Assembly: GCA_035708745.1 (NCBI GenBank)
Contig: DASTFJ010000194.1
Span: 1-9,299, forward strand
Direction: 5' to 3'
DNA from: JAMLHN01 sp035708745
GTDB taxonomy: Bacteria; Chloroflexota; Chloroflexia; Thermomicrobiales; UBA6265
DNA length: 9,299 bases
Positions within the stretch are counted from its first letter, which is position 1. Each line of letters opens with the position of its first letter. Positions 1 through 4,942 of this stretch are shown here, piece by piece. The notes beneath the pieces are model-generated. The model searched no databases. It worked only from the letters and a program-made list of their open reading frames with translations, and was not told the DNA's origin. A program made the translations under genes and the position numbers.

Positions 1-1
1 T

Positions 2-127
2 GCGGATTTCCAGTTCCGCACCCTGAGCGATGAGCCGCTCCGTTTCATCATGTGCACCAGCCCGCCCTGGCCCGGGCACGACGACGCGGCCCCGGCAGAC
101 GAACACTGGTCGACCAGCGAAGGCTGA
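2..127 (+). CDS. Cupin-domain protein, C-terminal end (partial)
   Basis: The frame beginning at base 2 is open from the window edge and gives 41 residues before TGA at 125-127. It contains FQFR (residues 3-6), DEPLRF (10-15) and PPWPG (21-25). This order (a strand ending in FxFRN-like residues, then GDEPLRF, then a PPWPG turn) is typical of the last strands of small single-domain cupins, where it closes the beta barrel. The metal-binding histidines normally lie upstream and are outside the window, so the substrate cannot be judged. The acidic, Ala/Asp-rich tail after PPWPG is also usual for such proteins. The next gene starts 31 bases downstream, so the two are probably co-transcribed. The fragment is short, so the family call rests on pattern recognition only. 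Confidence 0.6.
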   Translation, partial: ADFQFRTLSDEPLRFIMCTSPPWPGHDDAAPADEHWSTSEG

Positions 128-158
128 CGAGCAGCCGTGTACGAGGAGCAGAGCCGAG

Positions 159-524
159 ATGAGCCAATCGCGATTCGACTCGGTCGATGATTATCTCGTC
201 GCACTCGATCCGATCGAAGCCGGAACCATGCGGTCGATCATCGGTGCGATTCTTACGGAATTCCCGGAAACCGAGGTGAAGCTGGCCTGGAATGTGCCAC
301 AGATCCATCGTGGCAAAGACTATGTCTTTGGTATGAGCGCGGCGAAGAACCACCTCTCGCTCAATCCCTGGAGCGAGAGGGTCTTGAATGACGTCCGCTC
401 GCGTTTGGAGAAGTCGTATGTGGTGTTGCAATCCATCTTCCAGGTGCCGGTGGACTGGGATGTCGATCGAGCGCTGCTGGGAGATCTGGTCCGTGCCCGG
501 CTCGCCGAGCTGGACGCCGCCTGA
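159..524 (+). CDS. DUF1801 (YdhG-like) family protein
   Basis: A 121-residue soluble protein with no signal peptide or membrane segment. The run RFDSVDDYLVALDP at the start, FPETEVKLAWNVPQI in the middle and the following GKDYVFGMSAAKNHLSLNP match the layout of DUF1801 proteins: a helical N-terminal part, then W-x-x-P-x-(I/F), then a strand pair ending in a K-x-H-x-x-L segment. Family members have a compact alpha/beta fold of unknown biochemical role and often sit beside stress or small-molecule-binding proteins. I chose ATG 159 because GAGGAG lies at 143-148. The open frame reaches back to base 30, but that extension is Arg/Pro/Thr-rich, overlaps the cupin end and looks non-coding. The protein lies between a cupin and a lipocalin-like protein and is probably in the same transcript. 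The family call is fairly secure; function is unknown. Confidence 0.75.
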   Translation: MSQSRFDSVDDYLVALDPIEAGTMRSIIGAILTEFPETEVKLAWNVPQIHRGKDYVFGMSAAKNHLSLNPWSERVLNDVRSRLEKSYVVLQSIFQVPVDWDVDRALLGDLVRARLAELDAA

Positions 525-541
525 CACATGTGTGTAGCCGG

Positions 542-600
542 AGACCTCCGTGTCTGCATCTCGAAAGACGAGTATTGGTTCCAATCGCCTTCGGAGGTCT
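542..600 (+). promoter_or_regulatory. 9-bp inverted repeat that could mask a ribosome binding site
   Basis: AGACCTCCG at 542-550 is the exact reverse complement of CGGAGGTCT at 592-600, with 41 bases between. The right arm contains the GGAGG ribosome binding site (593-597) of the GTG start at 604. The left arm carries CCTCC, an anti-Shine-Dalgarno sequence. Folding would hide the start of the lipocalin-like gene. Whether it folds during transcription is inference. Confidence 0.4.
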
Positions 601-603
601 GTC

Positions 604-1053
604 GTGACTGCCACATCGCAAACACCATCGCCGCTGATCGGAAGCTGGCGGCTCATCTCGTTCGAGCTGCGCGATGACACCGGTACTGTGTCGCGCCCCT
701 GGGGAGACGATGTGACCGGGATCAACACCTACACCGCCGATGGGTACCTCTCCGAGCAGTTCGGCAGCGCGCACCGCCCGGTCTTGGCCCACGACGACTG
801 GGTCAGCGCCACCCCCGAAGAGATCGATCGGGCCGCTCGCCACTATTTCGCCTATGCCGGCACATATGAGCTCGACGGCCAGACAATCACCTACCATCTC
901 GAAGAGAGTCTCATGCCCAACTGGATCGGCAAAACCGAGCGCCGCTTCTGGTCGGTCACCGGTGACACGCTCACCATCACCACCCCGCCACTGCTCGTCG
1001 CCGGGAAGATGCAGGTCTCCACCCTGATCTGGAGAAGAGCCGAAAGAAGTTGA
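604..1053 (+). CDS. Lipocalin-like domain protein
   Basis: A 149-residue protein with the features of the lipocalin-like family (Lipocalin_5 type). GSWRL is at 13-17 at the head of the first strand, GINTYTADGYLSEQF is at 39-53, YFAYAGTYEL at 81-90, and ESLMPNWIGKTERRFW at 101-116 precedes a closing strand pair. Such proteins are small beta barrels that may bind hydrophobic or small ligands, and no enzymatic role is established. I chose GTG 604 because GGAGG at 593-597 is well spaced before it and the conserved domain starts about 12 residues later. An in-frame GTG at 550 would add 18 basic residues unlike the family and has no ribosome binding site. No export signal is visible, so the protein is probably cytoplasmic. 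It follows the DUF1801 gene by 79 bases. Confidence 0.75.
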   Translation: MTATSQTPSPLIGSWRLISFELRDDTGTVSRPWGDDVTGINTYTADGYLSEQFGSAHRPVLAHDDWVSATPEEIDRAARHYFAYAGTYELDGQTITYHLEESLMPNWIGKTERRFWSVTGDTLTITTPPLLVAGKMQVSTLIWRRAERS

Positions 1054-1058
1054 ACGCA

Positions 1059-1079
1059 GCGCAGGCGTGAGCCCTGCGC
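1059..1079 (+). terminator. Hairpin just after the lipocalin-like gene
   Basis: GCGCAGG (1059-1065) pairs perfectly with CCTGCGC (1073-1079) around a 7-base loop, starting five bases after the TGA at 1051-1053. The position fits a transcript end, but no T-run follows, so it would be a weak intrinsic terminator or only a 3' stabilising hairpin. Confidence 0.35.
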
Positions 1080-1164
1080 CGCTCGGAATTGCACGTACGA
1101 GGAGTGAACTCAGTCTTTCCCTTAACCCAGATTATTCACCAGCGTAAGACGACACTCCCTCCCC

Positions 1165-1222
1165 CGTAGTTGCAGTCCTCTGTGGCTGCTCGACCCGGCA
1201 GCCACAGAGGGCTGCAACTACG
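1165..1222. repeat. 25-bp near-perfect inverted repeat
   Basis: The arm at 1165-1189 pairs with 1198-1222 over 25 positions, with a single T/G wobble and an 8-base loop (1190-1197). The arms begin CGTAGTTGCAG and end GGCTGC before the loop. No T-run follows on either strand, so it is not a standard intrinsic terminator. Near-perfect arms of this length in an intergenic gap fit a dispersed palindromic element (REP- or MITE-like). Whether other copies exist cannot be seen here. Confidence 0.7.
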
Positions 1223-1234
1223 CAATCGAAAGGA

Positions 1235-1446
1235 TCGCGGAGACCGCCGTGAGTAGTCCGGGTTAGGGCACGGAGGATCGTTGCCCTGCATTCACGCACA
1301 GCGCGATAACCAACGCTGCCCACGGTCAAGCCCTCATCGAGCAACCAATACATCCAGCCGCCAATCCCGAATGAGTACCAACCTCCCATGCGGATGAGTA
1401 CATGTACGGTTCCGTACCGGTCGATGTTGCCGCAAGCTGCATTCAA
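1235..1446 (-). pseudogene. Possible remnant of an alpha/beta hydrolase (esterase) gene
   Basis: Read from 1446 leftwards, the - strand frame encodes VLIRMGGWYSFG, then MYWLLDEGLTVGSVGYR, then a stretch resembling EAIFPAQ. This order resembles the oxyanion-hole region of BD-FAE/carboxylesterase-type hydrolases: (I/V)xxHGGGWxxGS, about 15 residues, then LLxxGYxVASVxYRL. The His of the HGGG motif is replaced (R-M-G-G) and no G-x-S-x-G nucleophile follows. After about 1240 the frame runs into the 25-bp inverted repeat. No ribosome binding site or upstream part of the domain is seen. If real, it is a decayed fragment covering only some 60 residues. Chance similarity is possible. Confidence 0.3.
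1398..1417. promoter_or_regulatory. Two overlapping palindromes upstream of the hydrolase
   Basis: GTACATGTAC (1398-1407) is a perfect 10-bp palindrome. It overlaps GTACGG-TT-CCGTAC (1404-1417), a perfect 6-bp inverted repeat with a 2-base spacer. The pair lies about 115 bases before the hydrolase start, a reasonable place for an operator. It also lies inside the possible esterase remnant, so a regulatory role is only a suggestion. Confidence 0.25.
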
Positions 1447-1532
1447 TCGAAATCGTTCCCTTGGCGCGCTCGCGTGTCGAGGCGGAAGCGCCCAGCGCGC
1501 CCCATGCCGTACTGAATGGAAAGGAAGATGTC

Positions 1533-2570
1533 ATGGAAACGAGTTCCTTGGAAACCATTGCGGATCGGCAGATCTCTCGCCGTCAAATACTCGGCTGGAG
1601 CGGCACGGCCCTCGCGACCGGCGGACTCGCCGTAGCCGGCGTGCCGCTGTCGGCCAGTGCCCAATCGCCCACCGCCAGTCATGCCGAAGGCGATTTCGCC
1701 GACCTGGTCGATATCGGCGGCCGGTCGATCTACCTGACCTGCGCGGGGAGCGGCAGCCCAACCCTCGTGCTGGTCACCGGGTATCGTGACACCAGCGATA
1801 TTTGGTCCATCGACCAACACAATCCGACCGCGCCGCGCACCATGGTGATGCCCGCGGTCGCGGAATTCACCCGGGTATGCGCCTACGACCGCCCCGGAAC
1901 CGCGACCTCGTTGGGCGACGACGACCTGATCGGCCGCAGCGATGCCATTCCGCAACCGCGCACAGCCTTAGATGCCGTCGACGAGCTGCATGCGCTCGTG
2001 CACGCGGCGGGTATCGAAACGCCCTTCGTGCTGGCGGCGCATTCGCTGGGTGGCGCGATCGGACGGCTCTATGCCAGCGCCTATCCTGAGGATGTTGCCG
2101 GCATGGTGCTGATCGACGCCTACAACGAATTCATCGAAGCGCTCATGACCCCGGAGCAGTGGCAATCGCTGGTCGCATTCAATGCCGAGCTGGGAACCGA
2201 CACGGTCATCCCGATTCCTGACTACGGCGATCTCGAAACCATTCCCTACGGAAGCATGAACCCGGAGCTGCGCGAAACCGCTCCTCTGGGCGATATCCCG
2301 CTGGCGGTGCTGGCGCACGGCGTTCCATTCGAGATCGATACCGTGCCGGACGGTTTCACTTCTGCTGCCGAGCTGGAAGACTTTCTGACCAAGGCGAACG
2401 AGCAACAGGCCACGCTTGCGCCCGACTCGCGCTACTGGGTCGGGGAAACCAGCGGGCATTACATCCAGCAAGACCAACCGGAGCTGGTCATCGAAGCCAT
2501 CCGCCAGGTCGTCACCGGCGTGCGCGAACCGGATACGTGGTCATCGCTGGAGTCCTGCTGCATCGAATGA
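1533..2570 (+). CDS. Tat-exported alpha/beta hydrolase
   Basis: A 345-residue alpha/beta-fold hydrolase, probably an esterase or lipase-like enzyme acting outside the membrane. Residues 15-20 (SRRQIL) form a twin-arginine motif, followed by a hydrophobic stretch (about 21-40) and a likely cleavage site near ASAQ-S (41-45). VLVTGYRDTSDIW (79-91) is the first core strand and oxyanion loop. AAHSLGG (168-174) is the nucleophile elbow, with Ser171 as nucleophile. GMVLIDAYNE (190-199) may carry the catalytic acid, although Asp195 is uncertain. SGHYIQQDQPELV (307-319) supplies His309. ATG 1533 was chosen because AAGGAAG (1521-1527) precedes it and the Tat signal starts a few residues on. An upstream in-frame start at 1461 would add 24 residues before the signal. 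Tat use implies folding before export. The substrate cannot be predicted. The gene appears to be transcribed alone. Confidence 0.85.
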   Translation: METSSLETIADRQISRRQILGWSGTALATGGLAVAGVPLSASAQSPTASHAEGDFADLVDIGGRSIYLTCAGSGSPTLVLVTGYRDTSDIWSIDQHNPTAPRTMVMPAVAEFTRVCAYDRPGTATSLGDDDLIGRSDAIPQPRTALDAVDELHALVHAAGIETPFVLAAHSLGGAIGRLYASAYPEDVAGMVLIDAYNEFIEALMTPEQWQSLVAFNAELGTDTVIPIPDYGDLETIPYGSMNPELRETAPLGDIPLAVLAHGVPFEIDTVPDGFTSAAELEDFLTKANEQQATLAPDSRYWVGETSGHYIQQDQPELVIEAIRQVVTGVREPDTWSSLESCCIE

Positions 2571-2598
2571 CCGCCCGGTGAGCCAGCGTCGACCATCC

Positions 2599-2624
2599 GT
2601 CATCCCGAGCCGGGTCGAGGGACC
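2599..2624. repeat. Possible dispersed intergenic repeat
   Basis: The segment GTCATCCCGAG followed by CGAGGGACC resembles the GTCATCC-CGAG-N-CGAGGGA(T/C)C intergenic repeats found in many GC-rich bacterial genomes. Only one copy lies in this window, so its repeat nature is recalled, not shown. Confidence 0.3.
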
Positions 2625-2674
2625 GCTTGTTCCCCGCGAGCCGGACTCCATGGGAAACGAGCCTTCACCGGCAC

Positions 2675-2704
2675 TTGACATCTATAGAACATATGTTCTA
2701 TCAT
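2675..2704 (+). promoter_or_regulatory. Sigma70-type promoter with LexA-like operator
   Basis: TTGACA (2675-2680, a perfect -35) and TATCAT (2699-2704, a good -10) are separated by 18 bases. The spacer is almost filled by an 18-bp perfect palindrome, ATAGAACATATGTTCTAT (2684-2701). Its core GAAC-N4-GTTC is the SOS-box form bound by LexA in Gram-positive bacteria and actinobacteria. A repressor there would block RNA polymerase. No gene with a ribosome binding site follows on the + strand. On the - strand, TTGCAT (2708-2703) gives a weaker opposing promoter. Calling LexA the regulator is inference. Confidence 0.6.
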
Positions 2705-2710
2705 GCAAGC

Positions 2711-2816
2711 AAGCGGCACACCGGCGGATGGTGCGGGCCTGGGCAGCGCCACACCTCGTCCGCCAGGTGCCAGCCCCTCCCCCGCTGGACAGGTCAGCGG
2801 ACGGCTCCCCAGCCGT
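2711..2816 (+). ncRNA. Candidate structured RNA: three consecutive hairpins
   Basis: Directly after the expected start of the 2675-2704 promoter come three hairpins. In the first, CACC-GGCGGA (2719-2728) pairs with TCCGCC-A-GGTG (2759-2769) with one bulged base, and an inner stem TGGTGC (2729-2734) pairs with GCGCCA (2746-2751) with one wobble. In the second, CCGCTG (2782-2787) pairs with CAGCGG (2795-2800). In the third, ACGGCT (2801-2806) pairs with AGCCGT (2811-2816) around a CCCC loop. I recognise no known RNA family: the SRP RNA GGAAG loop and RNase P conserved blocks are absent. High GC raises the chance of accidental stems. The 3' end is not defined. Confidence 0.3.
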
Positions 2817-2876
2817 GCTCGCTCCTGCGTTCTGCCCGGTAGACCAGGGTCCCGGCGCCGAAGACGATTCGAGCAA

Positions 2877-2909
2877 TTTCCCATTTCCTATTTCCCATTT
2901 CCCATTTCC
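2877..2909. repeat. Heptamer tandem repeat (TTTCCCA)
   Basis: The unit TTTCCCA is repeated head to tail 4.7 times (2877-2909); the second copy reads TTTCCTA. It is strikingly AT-richer and more one-sided (all pyrimidine apart from one A per unit) than the surrounding sequence. It resembles the heptanucleotide short tandem repeats known between genes in cyanobacteria. No function is evident. Confidence 0.8.
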
Positions 2910-3138
2910 GCTCGCATCGTCCCTGGCGTGTTTCGAGGTCGACCCCACCGGTGCAACCCAGGCGTCATTCGAAAAAAATCGAACGCGTCCCGTTTTCCAG
3001 CTCCCCTCTGCATCCCGCACCCAGCGCGATCGTTGCCGGCGTTCTCAGGCTCGGAGAGCCTTGGCTTCTCGTAGCCCGGCCGTTTAGGGTCGGGAATCTG
3101 TGATCCCCGGATTTCAGCCTCGACATCTCCTCACCCGC

Positions 3139-3153
3139 GAATCCGGCTAGACT
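3139..3153 (+). promoter_or_regulatory. Promoter element upstream of anmK
   Basis: GAATCC (3139-3144), three bases, then TAGACT (3148-3153) lies 40 bases before the anmK start codon. TAGACT would serve as the -10 box. The same element with identical spacing precedes the M19 peptidase gene (8535-8549). No good -35 is seen at normal distance. Confidence 0.45.
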
Positions 3154-3193
3154 CTCGATCCAGCAGCAGAACGTCACGATCAGGAGTCGGCAC

Positions 3194-4378
3194 ATGCGTA
3201 TCATCGGTCTCATTTCGGGCACCTCCGCGGACGGTATCGATACCGCCCTGTGCGAGATCGAGGGCGCTCCGCCCAGCCTGCGCGCCCGCATCGTGGCCGG
3301 CCAGACCTATCCCTATCCCCCCGAGCTGCGCACGCGCATCCTGGCCAGCTACGAACCATCCCGCAGTCGCGTGGACGAGCTTTGCCGGCTCAATGTCGAG
3401 GTGGGCGAGGTTTTCGCCCAGGCCGTGACGCGCATCATCCAGGAGGCGGGTCTGGCGCCGGGCGACATCGATCTGATCGCGTCGCATGGGCAAACTGTCT
3501 GGCATGACGTTATGCCGGACGGCAGCGTGCACTCCGGTATCCAGCTCGGGGAAGGCGCCGTCATTGCCGAGCGAACCGGCATCACGACGATCAACAATCT
3601 GCGCAGCCGCGATATCGCCGCCGGCGGCCAGGGCGCCCCGCTGGCCGGCTATGTCGATTGGTTGCTGCTGCGCCATCCGACCAAAGGGCGGGCGGTGCAA
3701 AATCTCGGCGGCATCGGCAATGTCACCTTCCTGCCGCCGCTTTCCGACGAGAGCTCCGAGCCAATGGCCTTCGACACCGGGCCAAGCAATGCGCTCATCG
3801 ACGATGTACTGCGGCTGGCCACCGATGGCCGTCAGTCGTTCGATGTGGATGGCGCATTGGCCCACGAGGGAACGGTCGACACCGTCTGGCTGGAGGAGCT
3901 GCTGGCGCATCCCTACTACCAGCGCCACCCACCCAAGACCACCGGCCGGGAGCTCTTCGGTTCCGCCATGGCAACCGAGCTACTTGCCGAGGGTAAAGCG
4001 CGCGGTCTGACCCTGGCGGATATCGTGGCGACCATCACGTCGCTGACCGCTCGGAGCGTCAGTGACGCCTACCGGCGCTTTGCGCCATTCCCGATCGACG
4101 AGGTCATTCTGGGCGGCGGCGGGCGGCATAACCCGACCCTGGTCGCCATGCTTCGCGAGCAGCTGGCGCCGGCCCAGGTGCTGACCCAGGAAGACATCGG
4201 CCAGAACAGCGACTACAAGGAAGCGTTGCTCTGCGCAGTCATTGGCTACGAAACCTGGCACGCCCGCGCCGGAACCCATCCCGCCGTCACCGGCGCACGG
4301 CATCCGGTCGTCCTCGGGCAGATCACCCCCGGCGCCAACTACGTCGATCTGATCCGCAAAACCTGGTGCGGTGGGTGA
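3194..4378 (+). CDS. anmK: 1,6-anhydro-N-acetylmuramic acid kinase AnmK
   Basis: A 394-residue cytoplasmic sugar kinase of the actin/hexokinase fold. It uses ATP and water to convert 1,6-anhydro-MurNAc, released by lytic transglycosylases, to MurNAc-6-phosphate, a step in peptidoglycan recycling. GLISGTSADGID (5-16) is the family's N-terminal phosphate-binding signature. SHGQTVWH (97-104), NLGGIGNVTFLP (170-181) and FDTGPSNALID (193-203) follow, the last with Asp194 as the likely catalytic base. ILGGGGRHNPTL (305-316) is the second nucleotide-binding motif, and SDYKEALLCAV (339-349) is the usual C-terminal motif. Length is slightly above the usual 360-385. ATG 3194 has AGGAG at 3182-3186. Its stop codon overlaps the next gene's GTG. 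A homologous levoglucosan kinase exists, so the natural anhydrosugar is not fixed by sequence alone, but AnmK is the better fit. Confidence 0.93.
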   Translation: MRIIGLISGTSADGIDTALCEIEGAPPSLRARIVAGQTYPYPPELRTRILASYEPSRSRVDELCRLNVEVGEVFAQAVTRIIQEAGLAPGDIDLIASHGQTVWHDVMPDGSVHSGIQLGEGAVIAERTGITTINNLRSRDIAAGGQGAPLAGYVDWLLLRHPTKGRAVQNLGGIGNVTFLPPLSDESSEPMAFDTGPSNALIDDVLRLATDGRQSFDVDGALAHEGTVDTVWLEELLAHPYYQRHPPKTTGRELFGSAMATELLAEGKARGLTLADIVATITSLTARSVSDAYRRFAPFPIDEVILGGGGRHNPTLVAMLREQLAPAQVLTQEDIGQNSDYKEALLCAVIGYETWHARAGTHPAVTGARHPVVLGQITPGANYVDLIRKTWCGG

Positions 4379-4854
4379 CGACTCCATCAGTGCGAGCGAT
4401 GGTCCCGGGCGATATCCCGCTCATTGCCGGGTGGATGGCAAACGACGCGCTTTGGCGGCGCTACCAGCTTTCGGCCGAGACGATCGCCGCCGATTTCATG
4501 CGCGGCCTGGAACGTGGCGATCTGATCGTGGTCGCGGACACGGACCTTCCCGCCCGTGGGTTTGCCTGGTGTCTCCTCGACGGCATGTTCGGGGCGCGTC
4601 CCTATTTGAAGCGATTCGGGGTCGATCCCGGCGTTGCCGGCAAGGGACTTGGCAGCCTGCTGCTGGACAATCTCGAGCGCGAGCTGCTATCTCGCCAGTG
4701 TCACGACCTCTTTTTGCTGGTTTCCGACTTCAACCTCGACGCGCAGCGTTTCTACCAGCGGCGTGACTATCGGGAGATTGGACGGATACCCGATCTTGTT
4801 CTCATAGGGGTCGCCGAGGTGATTTTTCGAAAGCAGCTCGCTCGTCTGTCATAA
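4375..4854 (+). CDS. GNAT-family N-acetyltransferase
   Basis: A 159-residue protein of the GCN5-related acetyltransferase fold, which moves an acetyl group from acetyl-CoA to an amine. VRAMVPGDIPLIAGWM (6-21) is the usual opening strand and helix. The acetyl-CoA pyrophosphate loop is VAGKGLG (87-93), in FGVDPGVAGKGLGSLLLDNLE (81-101). Motif B is LLVSDFNLDAQRFYQRRDY (114-132), with the N-x-x-A-x-x-F-Y pattern. GTG 4375 was chosen because it overlaps the anmK stop as GTGA, which indicates translational coupling. GTG 4366 in the same frame is an alternative, and neither has a strong ribosome binding site. The acceptor is unknown. Coupling to anmK makes an amino-sugar or muropeptide-derived acceptor possible, but this is inference. 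Confidence 0.88.
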   Translation: MTTPSVRAMVPGDIPLIAGWMANDALWRRYQLSAETIAADFMRGLERGDLIVVADTDLPARGFAWCLLDGMFGARPYLKRFGVDPGVAGKGLGSLLLDNLERELLSRQCHDLFLLVSDFNLDAQRFYQRRDYREIGRIPDLVLIGVAEVIFRKQLARLS

Positions 4855-4895
4855 TCGGTACCACTCCCAAGATTAGCGGCTCAACGTTGGAGTCG

Positions 4896-4914
4896 CGAAC
4901 ACATATTCGTGTCG
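4896..4914. promoter_or_regulatory. Imperfect palindrome before the peptide-binding protein gene
   Basis: In the 88-base gap before the binding-protein gene, ACAC-N6-GTGT sits inside CGA...TCG. It also contains GAAC-N4-ATTC, one mismatch from the GAAC-N4-GTTC core at 2684-2701. No clear promoter hexamers accompany it. It could be an operator, but the match is weak. Confidence 0.2.
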
Positions 4915-4942
4915 TTGCCGAAAACGAGCAGGAGGATGAAGA

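Larger units (their letters stand above)
1054..1532. other. Gene-poor stretch before the hydrolase
   Basis: No convincing intact gene is seen in these 479 bases. They hold the hairpin at 1059-1079, a long inverted repeat at 1165-1222, a possible decayed esterase fragment on the - strand (about 1235-1446) and overlapping palindromes at 1398-1417. Open frames on the + strand here give low-complexity products rich in Arg, Pro and Ser. Confidence 0.6.
2571..3193. other. Gene-poor stretch between hydrolase and anmK
   Basis: No credible protein gene is seen on either strand in these 623 bases. Open frames exist (for example 2703-3074 on +), but their products are Arg/Pro/Ser-rich, lack domain patterns and have no ribosome binding site. 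The stretch holds a possible dispersed repeat (2599-2624), a promoter with a LexA-like palindrome (2675-2704), three consecutive hairpins (2715-2816), a heptamer tandem repeat (2877-2909) and the anmK promoter element (3139-3153). Confidence 0.6.

Noticed and set aside
2711..2816. SRP RNA, RNase P RNA or 6S RNA
   Set aside because: The SRP GGAAG loop and the RNase P conserved blocks are absent, and no single long closing stem for 6S is seen.
2877..2909. CRISPR array
   Set aside because: Units are only 7 bases with no spacers; it is a simple tandem repeat.
2703..3074. ATG-started frame directly after the LexA-like promoter
   Set aside because: The ATG lies within the -10 box, so it could not be on the transcript. 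The product has no domain character.
2416..3087. + strand open frame crossing the hydrolase end and the next gap
   Set aside because: It begins inside the hydrolase in another frame. The product is low-complexity (Arg, Ser, Pro) with no ribosome binding site.
3131..3928. - strand open frame opposite anmK
   Set aside because: The + strand has complete AnmK motifs. The - strand product shows no family pattern.
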